A model generated the notes under the pieces. That model had not been told where the DNA came from, made no database searches, and saw nothing but the letters and a program-made list of their open reading frames with translations. DNA of 64,000 bases from Phytoactinopolyspora mesophila. Lineage in GTDB: Bacteria > Actinomycetota > Actinomycetes > Jiangellales > Jiangellaceae. The position numbers and the translations under genes are program-made. The stretch lies in contig NZ_WLZY01000011.1 of the NCBI RefSeq assembly GCF_010122465.1, positions 1-64,000 of the forward strand, written 5' to 3'. Position 1 is the first letter of the stretch. Each line of letters starts with the position of its first letter. This document shows, one piece after another, positions 51,439 through 59,666 of this stretch.

Positions 51439-52962
51439 CTAGGACGCAGGATCGCTTTTGCGGGTCGCGGCGGCGAAGCTCAGAGCCAGGTGCGGATGCC
51501 CGGCCCAGTGCACATGCAGGTACGACGCGTGCAGCAGCGGCCCGGCGAACCCGTCGCTGGACGACGCCCATTGCCACGCCGGCTGTGGGCCATGGCCAGG
51601 CGTCACCTGGGTCCGGTGGAATTCGTGCGCGGTGACCTGTTCGCCATCGCGGGCGAGCAGATTGTCGCCGACCGCCGTCGCCGTCCGGTAGCCGAGCGTA
51701 CGGCGTCCGGTCATCCGCGCCGTGGCGTCCAGAACCCCGGTCATCGGCAAATCGTCCAGCTCACGGCACAGGTACGTCAGACCAGCGCACTCGGCGACGA
51801 TCGGCACCGCCCCGGCGAGTTCAGCCACCGCATTGCGCAGCGGCGCGTTCGCACTCAACGCTTCGGCATGCACTTCGGGAAACCCGCCACCGAAGTACAA
51901 GCCGGCACAGCCGTCGGGCAGGGCCTCGTCGGTCAGCGGGTCGATATCGACGACGTCCACGCCGGCGGCTTCGAGCAGTTCGACGTTCTCCCGGTACCGG
52001 AACGTGAACGCCCGCCCACCCGCCGCGGCGACGACAGGCCGTGCCGAGTCCTGAGTCGTGAGGTGGGGGGGCTTGATGCCATCCTCGCCCGCGAAAGGCT
52101 CGTCCCTCGCCTTTCGATGCCCATCCGCACCATGGATGGCATCAAGTCCCCCCACCTCACGGCCGGTGCCGATGGCGAGTCGCAGGGCGTCAGCCGGGTT
52201 CCAGGCCGCAGCGGTGAGGTCTGGTGCGGCGCGAGCCACCCGCACGACGGCATCGAGGTCGAGGCCGGTGGTGATCCACGAGCGCAGCGCGTCCAGGACG
52301 GCGGCGGACTCCGCGTGGCGCTCATCAGCGGGCACGAGGCCGAGGTGCCGGCTCGGCACCTCGACGTGCTCGGAACGGTGCAGGGCACCCAGGACCGGCA
52401 CGCCGATGCCGTCCAGGGCGGAGCGCAGTTCAGCCTCATGTCGCGGTGACCCGATCTTGTTCAGGATCACTCCGGCGAGTGTGACCTGGGGGTCGTATGT
52501 GGCGAACCCGTGCACCATCGCGGCGACGCTGCGGCCGGCCGCACTGGCATCGACCACCAGGATCACCGGCGTAGCCGTCAGCCTGGCGACGTGCGCGGTC
52601 GAGGCGAAACCGGCTGTGCCCAGCGCGCCGTCGAACAGTCCCATGACACCTTCGATGACCGCGATGTCGGCGTTGCGTGCGCCGGTCGTGGCGCCGTGGC
52701 GCAGCAGCGGGACGATCCGGTGCTCACCCTGCAGGTGCGGGTCGAGGTTACGACCTGGCCGGCCGGTGGCCAGCGCGTGATAGCTCGGATCTATGTAGTC
52801 AGGGCCGACTTTGTGGCCGGACACCGTGTGACCACGTCCGGCGAGCGCCGCCATGAGGCCGGTGGCGACCGTCGTCTTCCCGTGGCCGGACGCGGGCGCG
52901 GCGATGACCATCCGGGGAAGGGCGAGCGTGCCGGACGGCGTGGGGTCATCAACCTTTTGCAT
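51439..52962 (-). CDS. cobB: Cobyrinate a,c-diamide synthase with an in-frame palindromic insert
   Basis: Glutamine-dependent amidase of 507 aa. The N-terminal ATPase domain has the P-loop SGHGKTT (about 25-31). The C-terminal class I amidotransferase domain has the nucleophile Cys in VAECAGLTYL. It amidates the a and c side chains of cobyrinate in the cytoplasm. AAGGAGGAG precedes the ATG at 52962; the open frame upstream is antisense to cobL. Between the two domains, about residues 268-302, lie 35 residues encoded by a palindromic DNA element that other CobB proteins lack as far as I can judge. Confidence 0.9.
   Translation of the reverse strand: MQKVDDPTPSGTLALPRMVIAAPASGHGKTTVATGLMAALAGRGHTVSGHKVGPDYIDPSYHALATGRPGRNLDPHLQGEHRIVPLLRHGATTGARNADIAVIEGVMGLFDGALGTAGFASTAHVARLTATPVILVVDASAAGRSVAAMVHGFATYDPQVTLAGVILNKIGSPRHEAELRSALDGIGVPVLGALHRSEHVEVPSRHLGLVPADERHAESAAVLDALRSWITTGLDLDAVVRVARAAPDLTAAAWNPADALRLAIGTGREVGGLDAIHGADGHRKARDEPFAGEDGIKPPHLTTQDSARPVVAAAGGRAFTFRYRENVELLEAAGVDVVDIDPLTDEALPDGCAGLYFGGGFPEVHAEALSANAPLRNAVAELAGAVPIVAECAGLTYLCRELDDLPMTGVLDATARMTGRRTLGYRTATAVGDNLLARDGEQVTAHEFHRTQVTPGHGPQPAWQWASSSDGFAGPLLHASYLHVHWAGHPHLALSFAAATRKSDPAS
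52057..52161. repeat. Palindromic element inserted in frame in cobB
   Basis: A 105-bp hairpin: arms 52057-52084 and 52134-52161 (28 bp, one mismatch), 49-nt centre with its own stem CGAAAGGC (52092-52099) / GCCTTTCG (52109-52116). Length is exactly 35 codons and the frame is open across it. It shares a 69-bp core with 51285-51391, but the outer arms differ in sequence while staying complementary. Confidence 0.85.
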
Positions 52963-53029
52963 GGTCTCCTCCTTCCGCTCGGTTGGCCGGCGGCATCGTC
53001 TCACGCTCGGCTGGGCTACGGTGAAAAGC

Positions 53030-54265
53030 GTGAACCAACCGCCTGCCGCCGCCTCACCTGCCATGATCACCGTTGTCGGCATCGGTGCGGACGGGCTGAG
53101 CGGGCTGAGCGAGCAGGCGAGAGAGGCCGTAGCCGAGGCCGACGTGTTGATCGGGGGACAACGCCACCTGGATCTGGTGCCCCTCGACGGTGTGACAAAA
53201 CTCTCCTGGCCGTCGCCGTTCCGTCCCGGCCTGCAGCGGCTGTTCGACGAACATCGCGGACGCAAGATCACGGTGCTCGCGAGTGGCGACCCGATGGTCA
53301 GTGGCGTCGGGAGCATCCTGGCGAAACTCTTCGGGATGGACGCGGTGCGCATCTTGCCGACGGTGTCGTCGGTGTCGCTGGCCCGGGCCCGGCTCGGGTG
53401 GTCCAGCCACGGCGTCGACGTGGTCAGGCTGGTTGACGAAAACGCCGATCGGGTCGCCCGGTTCTTGACCCCGCGGCGGCGGTTGCTGGTGCTCAGCGCG
53501 GACGCGTCCACGCCGGGTGTGGTGGCCGAAGCGCTCACGGAACGAGGCTACGGCCCGAGCCGGATGATCGTGCTGGAGAACCTCGGCGGTCCCGGCGAGC
53601 GACGCTTCGACGGCGTGGCCCGCGAGTGGAACCACCCACCTGGCGCAGCGCTGAACGTGGTCGCCGTCGAGTGTGAATCCGATCACGGCACCGTGCCGTT
53701 GCCCACCGTGCCCGGGCTGCCCGACGAGGCTTTCGAGCACGACAGGCAGCTGACCAAACGCGACCTACGCGCCAGCTGTCTGGCCAGGCTGATGCCGGTT
53801 CCGGGACACCATCTGTGGGATGTCGGAGCGGGCTCGGGCAGCGTGGCGATCGAATGGATGCGGGCACATCCGGACAACTCCGCCGCCGCCATTGAAGCCG
53901 ACCCGGAACGAGCCGAGCGGATCGGCCGGAACGCGCGCCGCCTGGGTGTTCCGGACCTCTTCGTTGTTCAAGGACGAGCACCGAAGGCTTTACGAGATCT
54001 CCAGCCGCCGGATGCCGTGTTCCTCGGCGGAGGCGTCAGCACACCCGGGTTGATCGAGACGTGTGTGAAGGCGCTGCGTCCCGGCGGGCGGCTGGTGGCG
54101 CACGCGGTGACGCTGGAAGCTGAGGCCGTGCTCGGCACCGCCTACGCAGCTCACGGCGGTGAGCTGAACCGGCACTCGGTCGAGCATGCGGCCCCTCTCG
54201 GTCGGTATACCGGCTGGCAGCCGGCCCGGACGCTGACCCAGTGGCATTTCATCAAGGAGGAATAG
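53030..54265 (+). CDS. cobL: Precorrin-6Y C5,15-methyltransferase (decarboxylating), CbiE-CbiT fusion
   Basis: Bifunctional enzyme, 411 aa. The N-terminal tetrapyrrole methylase (CbiE, about 12-215; TVVGIGADGL and VLASGDPMVSG) methylates C5. The C-terminal class I methyltransferase (CbiT, about 230-400; WDVGAGSGSVAIEW) methylates C15 and decarboxylates the acetate side chain. The start is one of GTG 53021, GTG 53030 or ATG 53063; GTG 53030 is taken. It is divergent from cobB across 67 bp. cobM starts at the very next base after its stop. Confidence 0.88.
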   Translation: MNQPPAAASPAMITVVGIGADGLSGLSEQAREAVAEADVLIGGQRHLDLVPLDGVTKLSWPSPFRPGLQRLFDEHRGRKITVLASGDPMVSGVGSILAKLFGMDAVRILPTVSSVSLARARLGWSSHGVDVVRLVDENADRVARFLTPRRRLLVLSADASTPGVVAEALTERGYGPSRMIVLENLGGPGERRFDGVAREWNHPPGAALNVVAVECESDHGTVPLPTVPGLPDEAFEHDRQLTKRDLRASCLARLMPVPGHHLWDVGAGSGSVAIEWMRAHPDNSAAAIEADPERAERIGRNARRLGVPDLFVVQGRAPKALRDLQPPDAVFLGGGVSTPGLIETCVKALRPGGRLVAHAVTLEAEAVLGTAYAAHGGELNRHSVEHAAPLGRYTGWQPARTLTQWHFIKEE

Positions 54266-55027
54266 TTGACCGTCTACTTCATTGGTGCCGGCCCCGGAGC
54301 GGCTGACCTGATCACCGTTCGTGGCCAGGGGTTGCTCGCTCGCTGCCAGGTGTGCCTGTACCCGGGGAGCCTCACGCCCACCGAGCTGCTCGCGCATTGT
54401 CCCGACGACGCTCTGCTGGTGGACACGGCCGACCGCACCCTCGATCAGATCATCGACGAGATGGTCGCCGCGCACGGCCGAGGCCATGACGTGGCCCGCC
54501 TCTGCTCCGGCGACCCGTCGATCTACAGCGCTGTTGCCGAACAGATGCGCCGTCTTGATGCCGCTGGGGTCCCCTATGAGGTGGTACCAGGGGTGCCGGC
54601 GTTCGCCGCAGCCGCTGCGGTGCTGGGCCGCGAGCTCACGGTTCCGACGGTGGGCCAGAGCGTCGTCCTCACCCGCACCCAGGCCAGGTCCACGTCCATG
54701 CCCGACGGCGAAAGTCTGGCCACGTTCGGCGCCAGCGGCGCGACCCTCGCTCTGCATCTGGCCGCGAACCGGATCGAGCAGGTGGTCGACGAGCTTCTGC
54801 CCCACTACGGTGCCGAGTGCCCCGCGGCGGCCGTGGCTCATGCGAGTCAGCCGGGCGAGCAGGTGGTGCGCGGCACTCTCGGCACCATCGCTGGTCAAGT
54901 GCGTGATGCCGGTATCAACCGGGCGGCGATGATCTTCGTCGGCCGGGTGCTGGCGGCAGAGAATTTCCCGGACAGTTTTCTCTACTCGGCGGGCCGGGAC
55001 CGATCGAAGCAGCCCGCATCGCTGTGA
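54266..55027 (+). CDS. cobM: Precorrin-4 C11-methyltransferase
   Basis: Tetrapyrrole methylase, 253 aa, family blocks FIGAGPGAADLITVRG, CLYPGSLTP and LCSGDPSIYSA. It adds the C11 methyl group. The start codon is TTG at 54266, immediately after the cobL stop, with AAGGAGG (54254-54260) at proper spacing inside the end of cobL. Convergent with cbiD through a hairpin. Confidence 0.92.
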   Translation: MTVYFIGAGPGAADLITVRGQGLLARCQVCLYPGSLTPTELLAHCPDDALLVDTADRTLDQIIDEMVAAHGRGHDVARLCSGDPSIYSAVAEQMRRLDAAGVPYEVVPGVPAFAAAAAVLGRELTVPTVGQSVVLTRTQARSTSMPDGESLATFGASGATLALHLAANRIEQVVDELLPHYGAECPAAAVAHASQPGEQVVRGTLGTIAGQVRDAGINRAAMIFVGRVLAAENFPDSFLYSAGRDRSKQPASL

Positions 55028-55046
55028 GCCCGGTGGACGTCCGTTA

Positions 55047-55089
55047 TGAGAGGTTCGGCGGGGAGACTCTTCCTCCGCGGAACCTCTCA
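55047..55089. terminator. Bidirectional hairpin between cobM and cbiD
   Basis: Arms TGAGAGGTTC (55047-55056) and GAACCTCTCA (55080-55089), with further pairing inside (GCGG-GGA / TCC-CCGC). It includes the cbiD stop codon and follows the cobM stop by 19 bp, so it can end both transcripts. Confidence 0.6.
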
Positions 55090-56169
55090 GCTGCGGCCGA
55101 CGATGGTGCCGGAGCGGTTCACGACCACGACGTCCGTGCTCACGGGGGCACCGCGCAGCACGTCGTCGGCGGCCTGCCTAGCCCGCTCCGCAACCATCGC
55201 CCCCAGGTCCAGGCCGGTGTCCTGCGCCATCTCGAGGGCGTGGATCGCGGTGTTCGCCTCGACGATCCGGCCGGCCAGCTCCGGGTGACCGGCGTCGGCC
55301 GCCATCCGCGCGAGCAGCCCGAAGTCCACCTGCGAGCGCTTGGAATGCAGGTCGAGGAAGCCCGCGGCCAGCTTCGACATCTTGGCGAAACCGCCGGCGA
55401 TGGTGAGTCGCGCAACCGGGTGCCGGCGCAGGTACTTCAGCACCGCACCGGCGAAGTCACCCATGTCCAGCAGCGCGCTGTCCGGCAGGTTGTACATCTG
55501 CTGCACGACCCGCTCAGAGGTGCTGCCGACGGCGGCCGCGACGTGCTGATGCCCCATGGCGCGCGCGACGTCCACGCCACGCCGGATGCTGTCGATCCAC
55601 GCCGAACAGGAGTACGGCACCACGACTCCGGTGGTGCCGAGCACGGAAAGCCCGCCGACAATTCCGAGCCGGGGATTCCATGTGTGCCGGGCCATCTCCT
55701 CGCCACCCGGAATCGATATCTCGACGGCCACGTCACTGCTGCCGCCGTGGGTACGCGCGACCCGCTCGACCGCCTCCGTCATCATCTGGCGGGGGATCGG
55801 ATTGATAGCCGGCTCGCCGATCGGCAGCGGAAGCCCGGGCCGGGTGATGGTCCCGACGCCGTGACCGGCCCGGAAGGTCACGCCGCTGCCGGGTTCGCCG
55901 GCTCGCACCGTGGACACGATCAGCGCGCCGTGGGTGACATCGGGATCGTCGCCGGCGTCTTTGACCACGCCCGCGCTGGCGCCGTCGTCGTTGAGATTCT
56001 CCGTGGCCAGCGCGAAACTCGGCCGCTTGCCTTTGGGCAGCGGCACCTCGACCGGATCGGGAAACTCGCCGGTCAGCAGCGCGGTGTAGGCAGCCGTGGT
56101 GGCCGCGGTGGCGCAGGCTCCGGTGGTCCAGCCATAGCGCAGCCCTTCGCTGGTCCGTTCCGTCGTCAT
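55087..56169 (-). CDS. cbiD: Cobalt-precorrin-5B C1-methyltransferase
   Basis: CbiD, 360 aa: N-terminal LRYGWTTGACATAATTAAY, central TRPGLPLPIGEPAINPIPR and GGLSVLGTTGVVVPYSCSAW. It transfers the C1 methyl group and releases the C2 unit in the cobalt-early route, replacing CobF. Its presence with CobIJ, CobM, CobL and CobK shows the mixed pathway typical of actinomycetes. The start at ATG 56169 has GGGGG upstream; it is divergent from cobK. Confidence 0.92.
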   Translation of the reverse strand: MTTERTSEGLRYGWTTGACATAATTAAYTALLTGEFPDPVEVPLPKGKRPSFALATENLNDDGASAGVVKDAGDDPDVTHGALIVSTVRAGEPGSGVTFRAGHGVGTITRPGLPLPIGEPAINPIPRQMMTEAVERVARTHGGSSDVAVEISIPGGEEMARHTWNPRLGIVGGLSVLGTTGVVVPYSCSAWIDSIRRGVDVARAMGHQHVAAAVGSTSERVVQQMYNLPDSALLDMGDFAGAVLKYLRRHPVARLTIAGGFAKMSKLAAGFLDLHSKRSQVDFGLLARMAADAGHPELAGRIVEANTAIHALEMAQDTGLDLGAMVAERARQAADDVLRGAPVSTDVVVVNRSGTIVGRS

Positions 56170-56258
56170 CGTGCCCCCGTCAATGCCGTCAGGCAGCTTC
56201 TCCAAGCCCACCACACGATGGAGTGGTTCCATGTGCCGGAGCTTCTGAGGAGTATGCC

Positions 56259-57023
56259 GTGAACGGGGTGGGTGGCGCGTCCGGTGGTCCGGTTCTGGTG
56301 CTCGGTGGCACCACTGAGGGCCGGGAAGTAGCGGCCGAACTAGTGGTCCTGGGCATCCGGGTCGTTTCTTCATTGGCCGGCCGGGTGTCCAAGCCGCGGA
56401 TGCCGGAGGGTGAGGTCCGGGTGGGCGGGTTCGGTGGTGTCGACGGCCTGGCCGAATGGCTGCGTGCCGAACGTGCCGTCGGCCTCATCGATGCGACTCA
56501 TCCGTTCGCCGAGCGGATCAGCGCATCGGCCGTGGCGGCAGCTAAGCAGGTTGGGGTGCCTCACCTGCGGCTGGAACGGCCCGGCTGGAAGGAAGGACCG
56601 GGGGATATCTGGCGCTGGGCCGATTCGGTCGAACACGCCGCGCAGATCGTGTCCGGGCTGGGCGAGCGTGTTTTCCTGACGACGGGCCGGCAAGGGCTGG
56701 CGGCCTTCGCCGATCTCACCGAGCAGTGGTTTCTCATCCGCTGCGTGGACATGCCGGCGCCGCCGATGCCCCCACACGCCGTGGTGCTCCTCGACCGGGG
56801 GCCTTACACGGTCGACGGAGAGCTGACACTGATGCGCCGCAATCGCATCGATGTGCTGGTCACGAAGGACAGCGGCGGGACGATGACCACGGCGAAGCTG
56901 ACGGCCGCCCGCCACCTCGGGCGCCCGGTTGTCGTCGTGCGACGTCCTCCGCGCCCCGACGTCCACACGGTGACGACGCCGGCCGAGGCCGTGCGTTGGG
57001 CCCTCGCCCTCTTCCCCCGTTGA
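56259..57023 (+). CDS. cobK: Precorrin-6A / cobalt-precorrin-6A reductase
   Basis: NAD(P)H-dependent reductase, 254 aa, family blocks LGGTTEGREVAAEL, DATHPFAERIS, LTTGRQGLAAF and a C-terminal VTKDSGGTMTTAKL. It reduces the macrocycle before the CobL step. The start is GTG 56259, preceded by GAGG; ATG 56223 is possible but has no homology. The stop codon lies inside a large hairpin. Confidence 0.9.
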   Translation: MNGVGGASGGPVLVLGGTTEGREVAAELVVLGIRVVSSLAGRVSKPRMPEGEVRVGGFGGVDGLAEWLRAERAVGLIDATHPFAERISASAVAAAKQVGVPHLRLERPGWKEGPGDIWRWADSVEHAAQIVSGLGERVFLTTGRQGLAAFADLTEQWFLIRCVDMPAPPMPPHAVVLLDRGPYTVDGELTLMRRNRIDVLVTKDSGGTMTTAKLTAARHLGRPVVVVRRPPRPDVHTVTTPAEAVRWALALFPR

Positions 57024-57085
57024 TCATGGGCAGATGGCACCTTTTGGGCCTCGAAAACACGGCAGCCGCCCATGATCAACGGGGG
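57014..57085. repeat. Large hairpin overlapping the end of cobK
   Basis: Perfect 18-bp arms, 57014-57031 and 57068-57085, with a 36-nt loop. The cobK stop codon is within the left arm. The octamer GATCAACG of the right arm recurs at 57099-57106. It has no T-run and may be a repeat element that doubles as a terminator. Confidence 0.65.
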
Positions 57086-57144
57086 TATGGCCACAAATGA
57101 TCAACGCTGGTACCGACAGAAATAGATGAACGAGGAGACGACAC

Positions 57145-57801
57145 GTGACAACACCCGGGATCGAGCCGGACCTGGAAGCGTTCTACACCGTGATCCAGCG
57201 CCGACGCGACGTGCGGGGCGAGTTCAACGGCGAACCCATCCCAGCCGACGTGCTGGAACGTGTTCTCGGTGCGGCGCACTCCGCCCCCAGCGTCGGGCTC
57301 AGCCAGCCGTGGGATTTCGTGCTCGTCGAAGACGAGACCACCCGCAAGACGTTCCGCGAGCATGTGTTGACCGAACGCGAGGTGTTCGCGGAGACGTTGA
57401 ACTCGGAACAGGGCGGCGCATTCAGCAAGATCAAGATCGAGGGCATCATGGAGTCCAGCCTGGGCGTCGTGGTCACCTACGATCCAGGCCGCGGCTCCCC
57501 TGCAGTGCTGGGCCGGCATGCCATCGCCGACGCCGGGCTGTACTCGGTGTGCCTCGCCATTCAGAATCTGTGGCTGGCGGCAACCGCTGAAGACCTGGGT
57601 GTGGGATGGGTCAGTTTCTACCGCGAGCCGTTCCTCGCCTCGCTGATCGGTCTGCCGGAAGGCATCCGCCCGGTGGCCTGGCTCTGCGTGGGGCCGGTGA
57701 CCGAACTCGCCACTGTCCCCGACCTCGAACGACACGGCTGGCGCAAGCGGCGCCCACTCGCCGAGGCGGTTCACCGGGAGCGTTACGGAACGACGCCCTG
57801 A
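57145..57801 (+). CDS. bluB: 5,6-dimethylbenzimidazole synthase
   Basis: Nitroreductase-fold flavin enzyme, 218 aa, that breaks down FMNH2 with oxygen to make the lower ligand of cobalamin. BluB features are the RRRDVRGEF block near residue 20-28, the flavin-lid region and GVGWVSFYREP. GTG start with GAGGAG about 8 bases upstream. Its presence implies oxygen-dependent synthesis of true cobalamin. Confidence 0.9.
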   Translation: MTTPGIEPDLEAFYTVIQRRRDVRGEFNGEPIPADVLERVLGAAHSAPSVGLSQPWDFVLVEDETTRKTFREHVLTEREVFAETLNSEQGGAFSKIKIEGIMESSLGVVVTYDPGRGSPAVLGRHAIADAGLYSVCLAIQNLWLAATAEDLGVGWVSFYREPFLASLIGLPEGIRPVAWLCVGPVTELATVPDLERHGWRKRRPLAEAVHRERYGTTP

Positions 57802-57877
57802 CCCACTTCAATACCGCGCGGTGGTGTTATCGGCCGTCGAGTGGCCGTTTCGCGCCCTGGCGGTATTGAAGTCGGGT
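57801..57877. repeat. Large hairpin between bluB and the SDR gene
   Basis: Arms ACTTCAATACCGC (57805-57817) and GCGGTATTGAAGT (57860-57872), extended by ACCC / GGGT across a one-base bulge. It begins at the bluB stop codon and ends 18 bp before the convergent SDR stop, fitting a two-way terminator or an inserted repeat. Confidence 0.6.
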
Positions 57878-57894
57878 TTGGTTCCTGACGGCGC

Positions 57895-58656
57895 CTACCC
57901 AGGGATGGCGGCGACCAGGCCGCCATCGATGATCAGGTCCTGTCCGTTGATATACGACGCTTCGTCGGAGGCGAGGAACGCCACGGCGTCGGCCACGTCG
58001 TCGGAGGTGCCGAACCGGCCGGCGGCCACCTGGGCGATCACGGACGCATGTTCTTCGGGCGGGATCGCGTCGTGGAACATCGGGGTCTCGATGTAGCCGG
58101 GGCTCACGGAGTTGACGCGTATGCCCTTGGGGCCGAGCTCGGCCGCGAGGGTATGCGCGAGATTGTGCACCGCTGCTTTGGTTGCCGCGTAAAGGGAAGC
58201 CCCGGGTAGCCCTCGGTGCAGGGTCCACGAGGCGTTGATCACAATCGCGGCGTGTGGGGATAGGAGCGGCAGTGTCTTCTGGATGGTGAAGAACGCACCC
58301 TTGAAGTTGATGTCTACGACGCGGTCGAACTCAGCCTCGGTGACGGCGCCGTTGGGCTGGAAGGAAGCGACGCCGGCATTGGCGAAGACCACGTCCAGCC
58401 GCCCGAATCGACGCCGGATCGTCTCCGTCAGCGAATCGAGATCGGCGAGGCTCACTACGTCGCCGCGTATCGCGAGGACGTGGTCCCCGGAGTCCAGCTC
58501 CTCGACCGCGGCGTCGAGGCGAGTTTTGTCTCGGCCGGTGATGACCACCTGTGCGCCCTCCGCCAGGAGCCGTCGCGCGGTCGCGAGACCCATGCCGCTC
58601 GTGCCGCCGGTGATGAGCGCGATCTTGTCGTCGAATCTGTAGTCACGTGGTGTCAT
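57895..58656 (-). CDS. Short-chain dehydrogenase/reductase
   Basis: Classical SDR, 253 aa: TGGTSGMGLA cofactor loop, NAG motif (VFANAGVAS), catalytic Ser in VINASW and the YAATK pair, C-terminal INGQDLIIDGG. The substrate is unknown. It lies downstream of an XRE regulator on the same strand, with a 17-bp palindrome in its promoter, a common repressor-target layout. ATG 58656 is chosen; an in-frame ATG 11 codons upstream is less likely. Confidence 0.85.
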   Translation of the reverse strand: MTPRDYRFDDKIALITGGTSGMGLATARRLLAEGAQVVITGRDKTRLDAAVEELDSGDHVLAIRGDVVSLADLDSLTETIRRRFGRLDVVFANAGVASFQPNGAVTEAEFDRVVDINFKGAFFTIQKTLPLLSPHAAIVINASWTLHRGLPGASLYAATKAAVHNLAHTLAAELGPKGIRVNSVSPGYIETPMFHDAIPPEEHASVIAQVAAGRFGTSDDVADAVAFLASDEASYINGQDLIIDGGLVAAIPG

Positions 58657-58706
58657 AGCGCCCAGCGTGTCAGCGGGTGCGGGACACAAACAGTGCGTGT
58701 TTATCC

Positions 58707-58723
58707 TGGTGGTTATACCACCA
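58707..58723. promoter_or_regulatory. Operator upstream of the SDR gene
   Basis: TGGTGGTTATACCACCA: 7-bp arms around TAT, centred about 59 bp before the SDR start. It is probably the site of the adjacent XRE-type regulator. Confidence 0.5.
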
Positions 58724-58737
58724 CGCTCGGCGGATGA

Positions 58738-59586
58738 TCAGGCCGGAGTGGCGAACCGGGCCCGCACCAGGCGGTCGAGCCGATCCCCAGTACCGGTGCC
58801 GGGTTGCGGGTTGTACAGCACCAGGTGCCAGTCCGGGTGATCGGCCACCGTGAGGGTGGTGGTGTCGAAGAGGAGGTCGCCGGCTTCGGGATGGTGCACG
58901 GCTTTCACGGCCTGGGCAGGAACACCGACGTCATGGCGGGCCCAGAGCTCGGTGAACTCGGGGCTGATGGCGCTGAGATCCTCGATGACCCGGGTGAGTT
59001 CGGGATCGTCGGGTGCGTGCGCCGCGTCGGCCCGGAAGGCCGCGACGACGGCCGGCGCGACGGTCGTCCACTGGACATGCATGCCGCGATAGCGGGCATT
59101 CGTGAAGAACGCGATCAAGCAGTTGTGGTCCGTGTCGCCGAAACCGAACACTGTCCGCGCGGCATCATTGACCGCGAGCAGGTTCCAATACCGGTCCCGC
59201 AGCACCGCGGGCCGCGGCGTCCACGCGTCGAGCAGATTCCGCAGCTGCTGGCTCACAGCTGCCTCACGTGATCCGGCTGCCTGCGGACGGTTGTGACCGG
59301 CGAGCAGGTACAGGTGTGCACGCTCTGGTTCGCTCAGGCGCAGTACTCTGCTGATGGCGTCGAGCACGTCGGCCGACACGGTGATGTCGCGGCCCTGCTC
59401 GAGCCAGGTGTACCAGGACACGCCCACGCCGGCGAGCACCGCGACCTCTTCGCGCCGCAGGCCTGGTGTCCGCCGCCTGCCCACTGCCGCCATTCCGACG
59501 TCGCCGGGGGTCAGCCGTGCCCGGCGATTGCGCAGAAAGTCACTGAGCTGCTCGCGCCGCGTCACGGCAGAGGCTTCGCTGGTCAT
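58738..59586 (-). CDS. XRE-family regulator with MmyB-like ligand domain
   Basis: Regulator of 282 aa. An N-terminal helix-turn-helix (about 10-75, with RRTPGLRREEVAVLAGVGVSWYTWLEQG) is followed by a PAS-like MmyB domain (about 105-275) that in relatives binds fatty acids. Members usually repress a neighbouring SDR or flavin enzyme, here the SDR 81 bp downstream. Confidence 0.88.
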   Translation of the reverse strand: MTSEASAVTRREQLSDFLRNRRARLTPGDVGMAAVGRRRTPGLRREEVAVLAGVGVSWYTWLEQGRDITVSADVLDAISRVLRLSEPERAHLYLLAGHNRPQAAGSREAAVSQQLRNLLDAWTPRPAVLRDRYWNLLAVNDAARTVFGFGDTDHNCLIAFFTNARYRGMHVQWTTVAPAVVAAFRADAAHAPDDPELTRVIEDLSAISPEFTELWARHDVGVPAQAVKAVHHPEAGDLLFDTTTLTVADHPDWHLVLYNPQPGTGTGDRLDRLVRARFATPA

Positions 59587-59666
59587 AGTTCACGGTAACA
59601 ACGACGCGTCGGCATCAATCGGTCGTCTTGCCGAGTCCCGCCAGAGAGGTCGGCCGGACGGCTTGG

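Noticed and set aside
51040-52449. Open frame of 469 codons on the plus strand spanning the riboswitch
   Set aside because: It runs across the riboswitch and antisense to cobB; composition is that of a GC-bias shadow.
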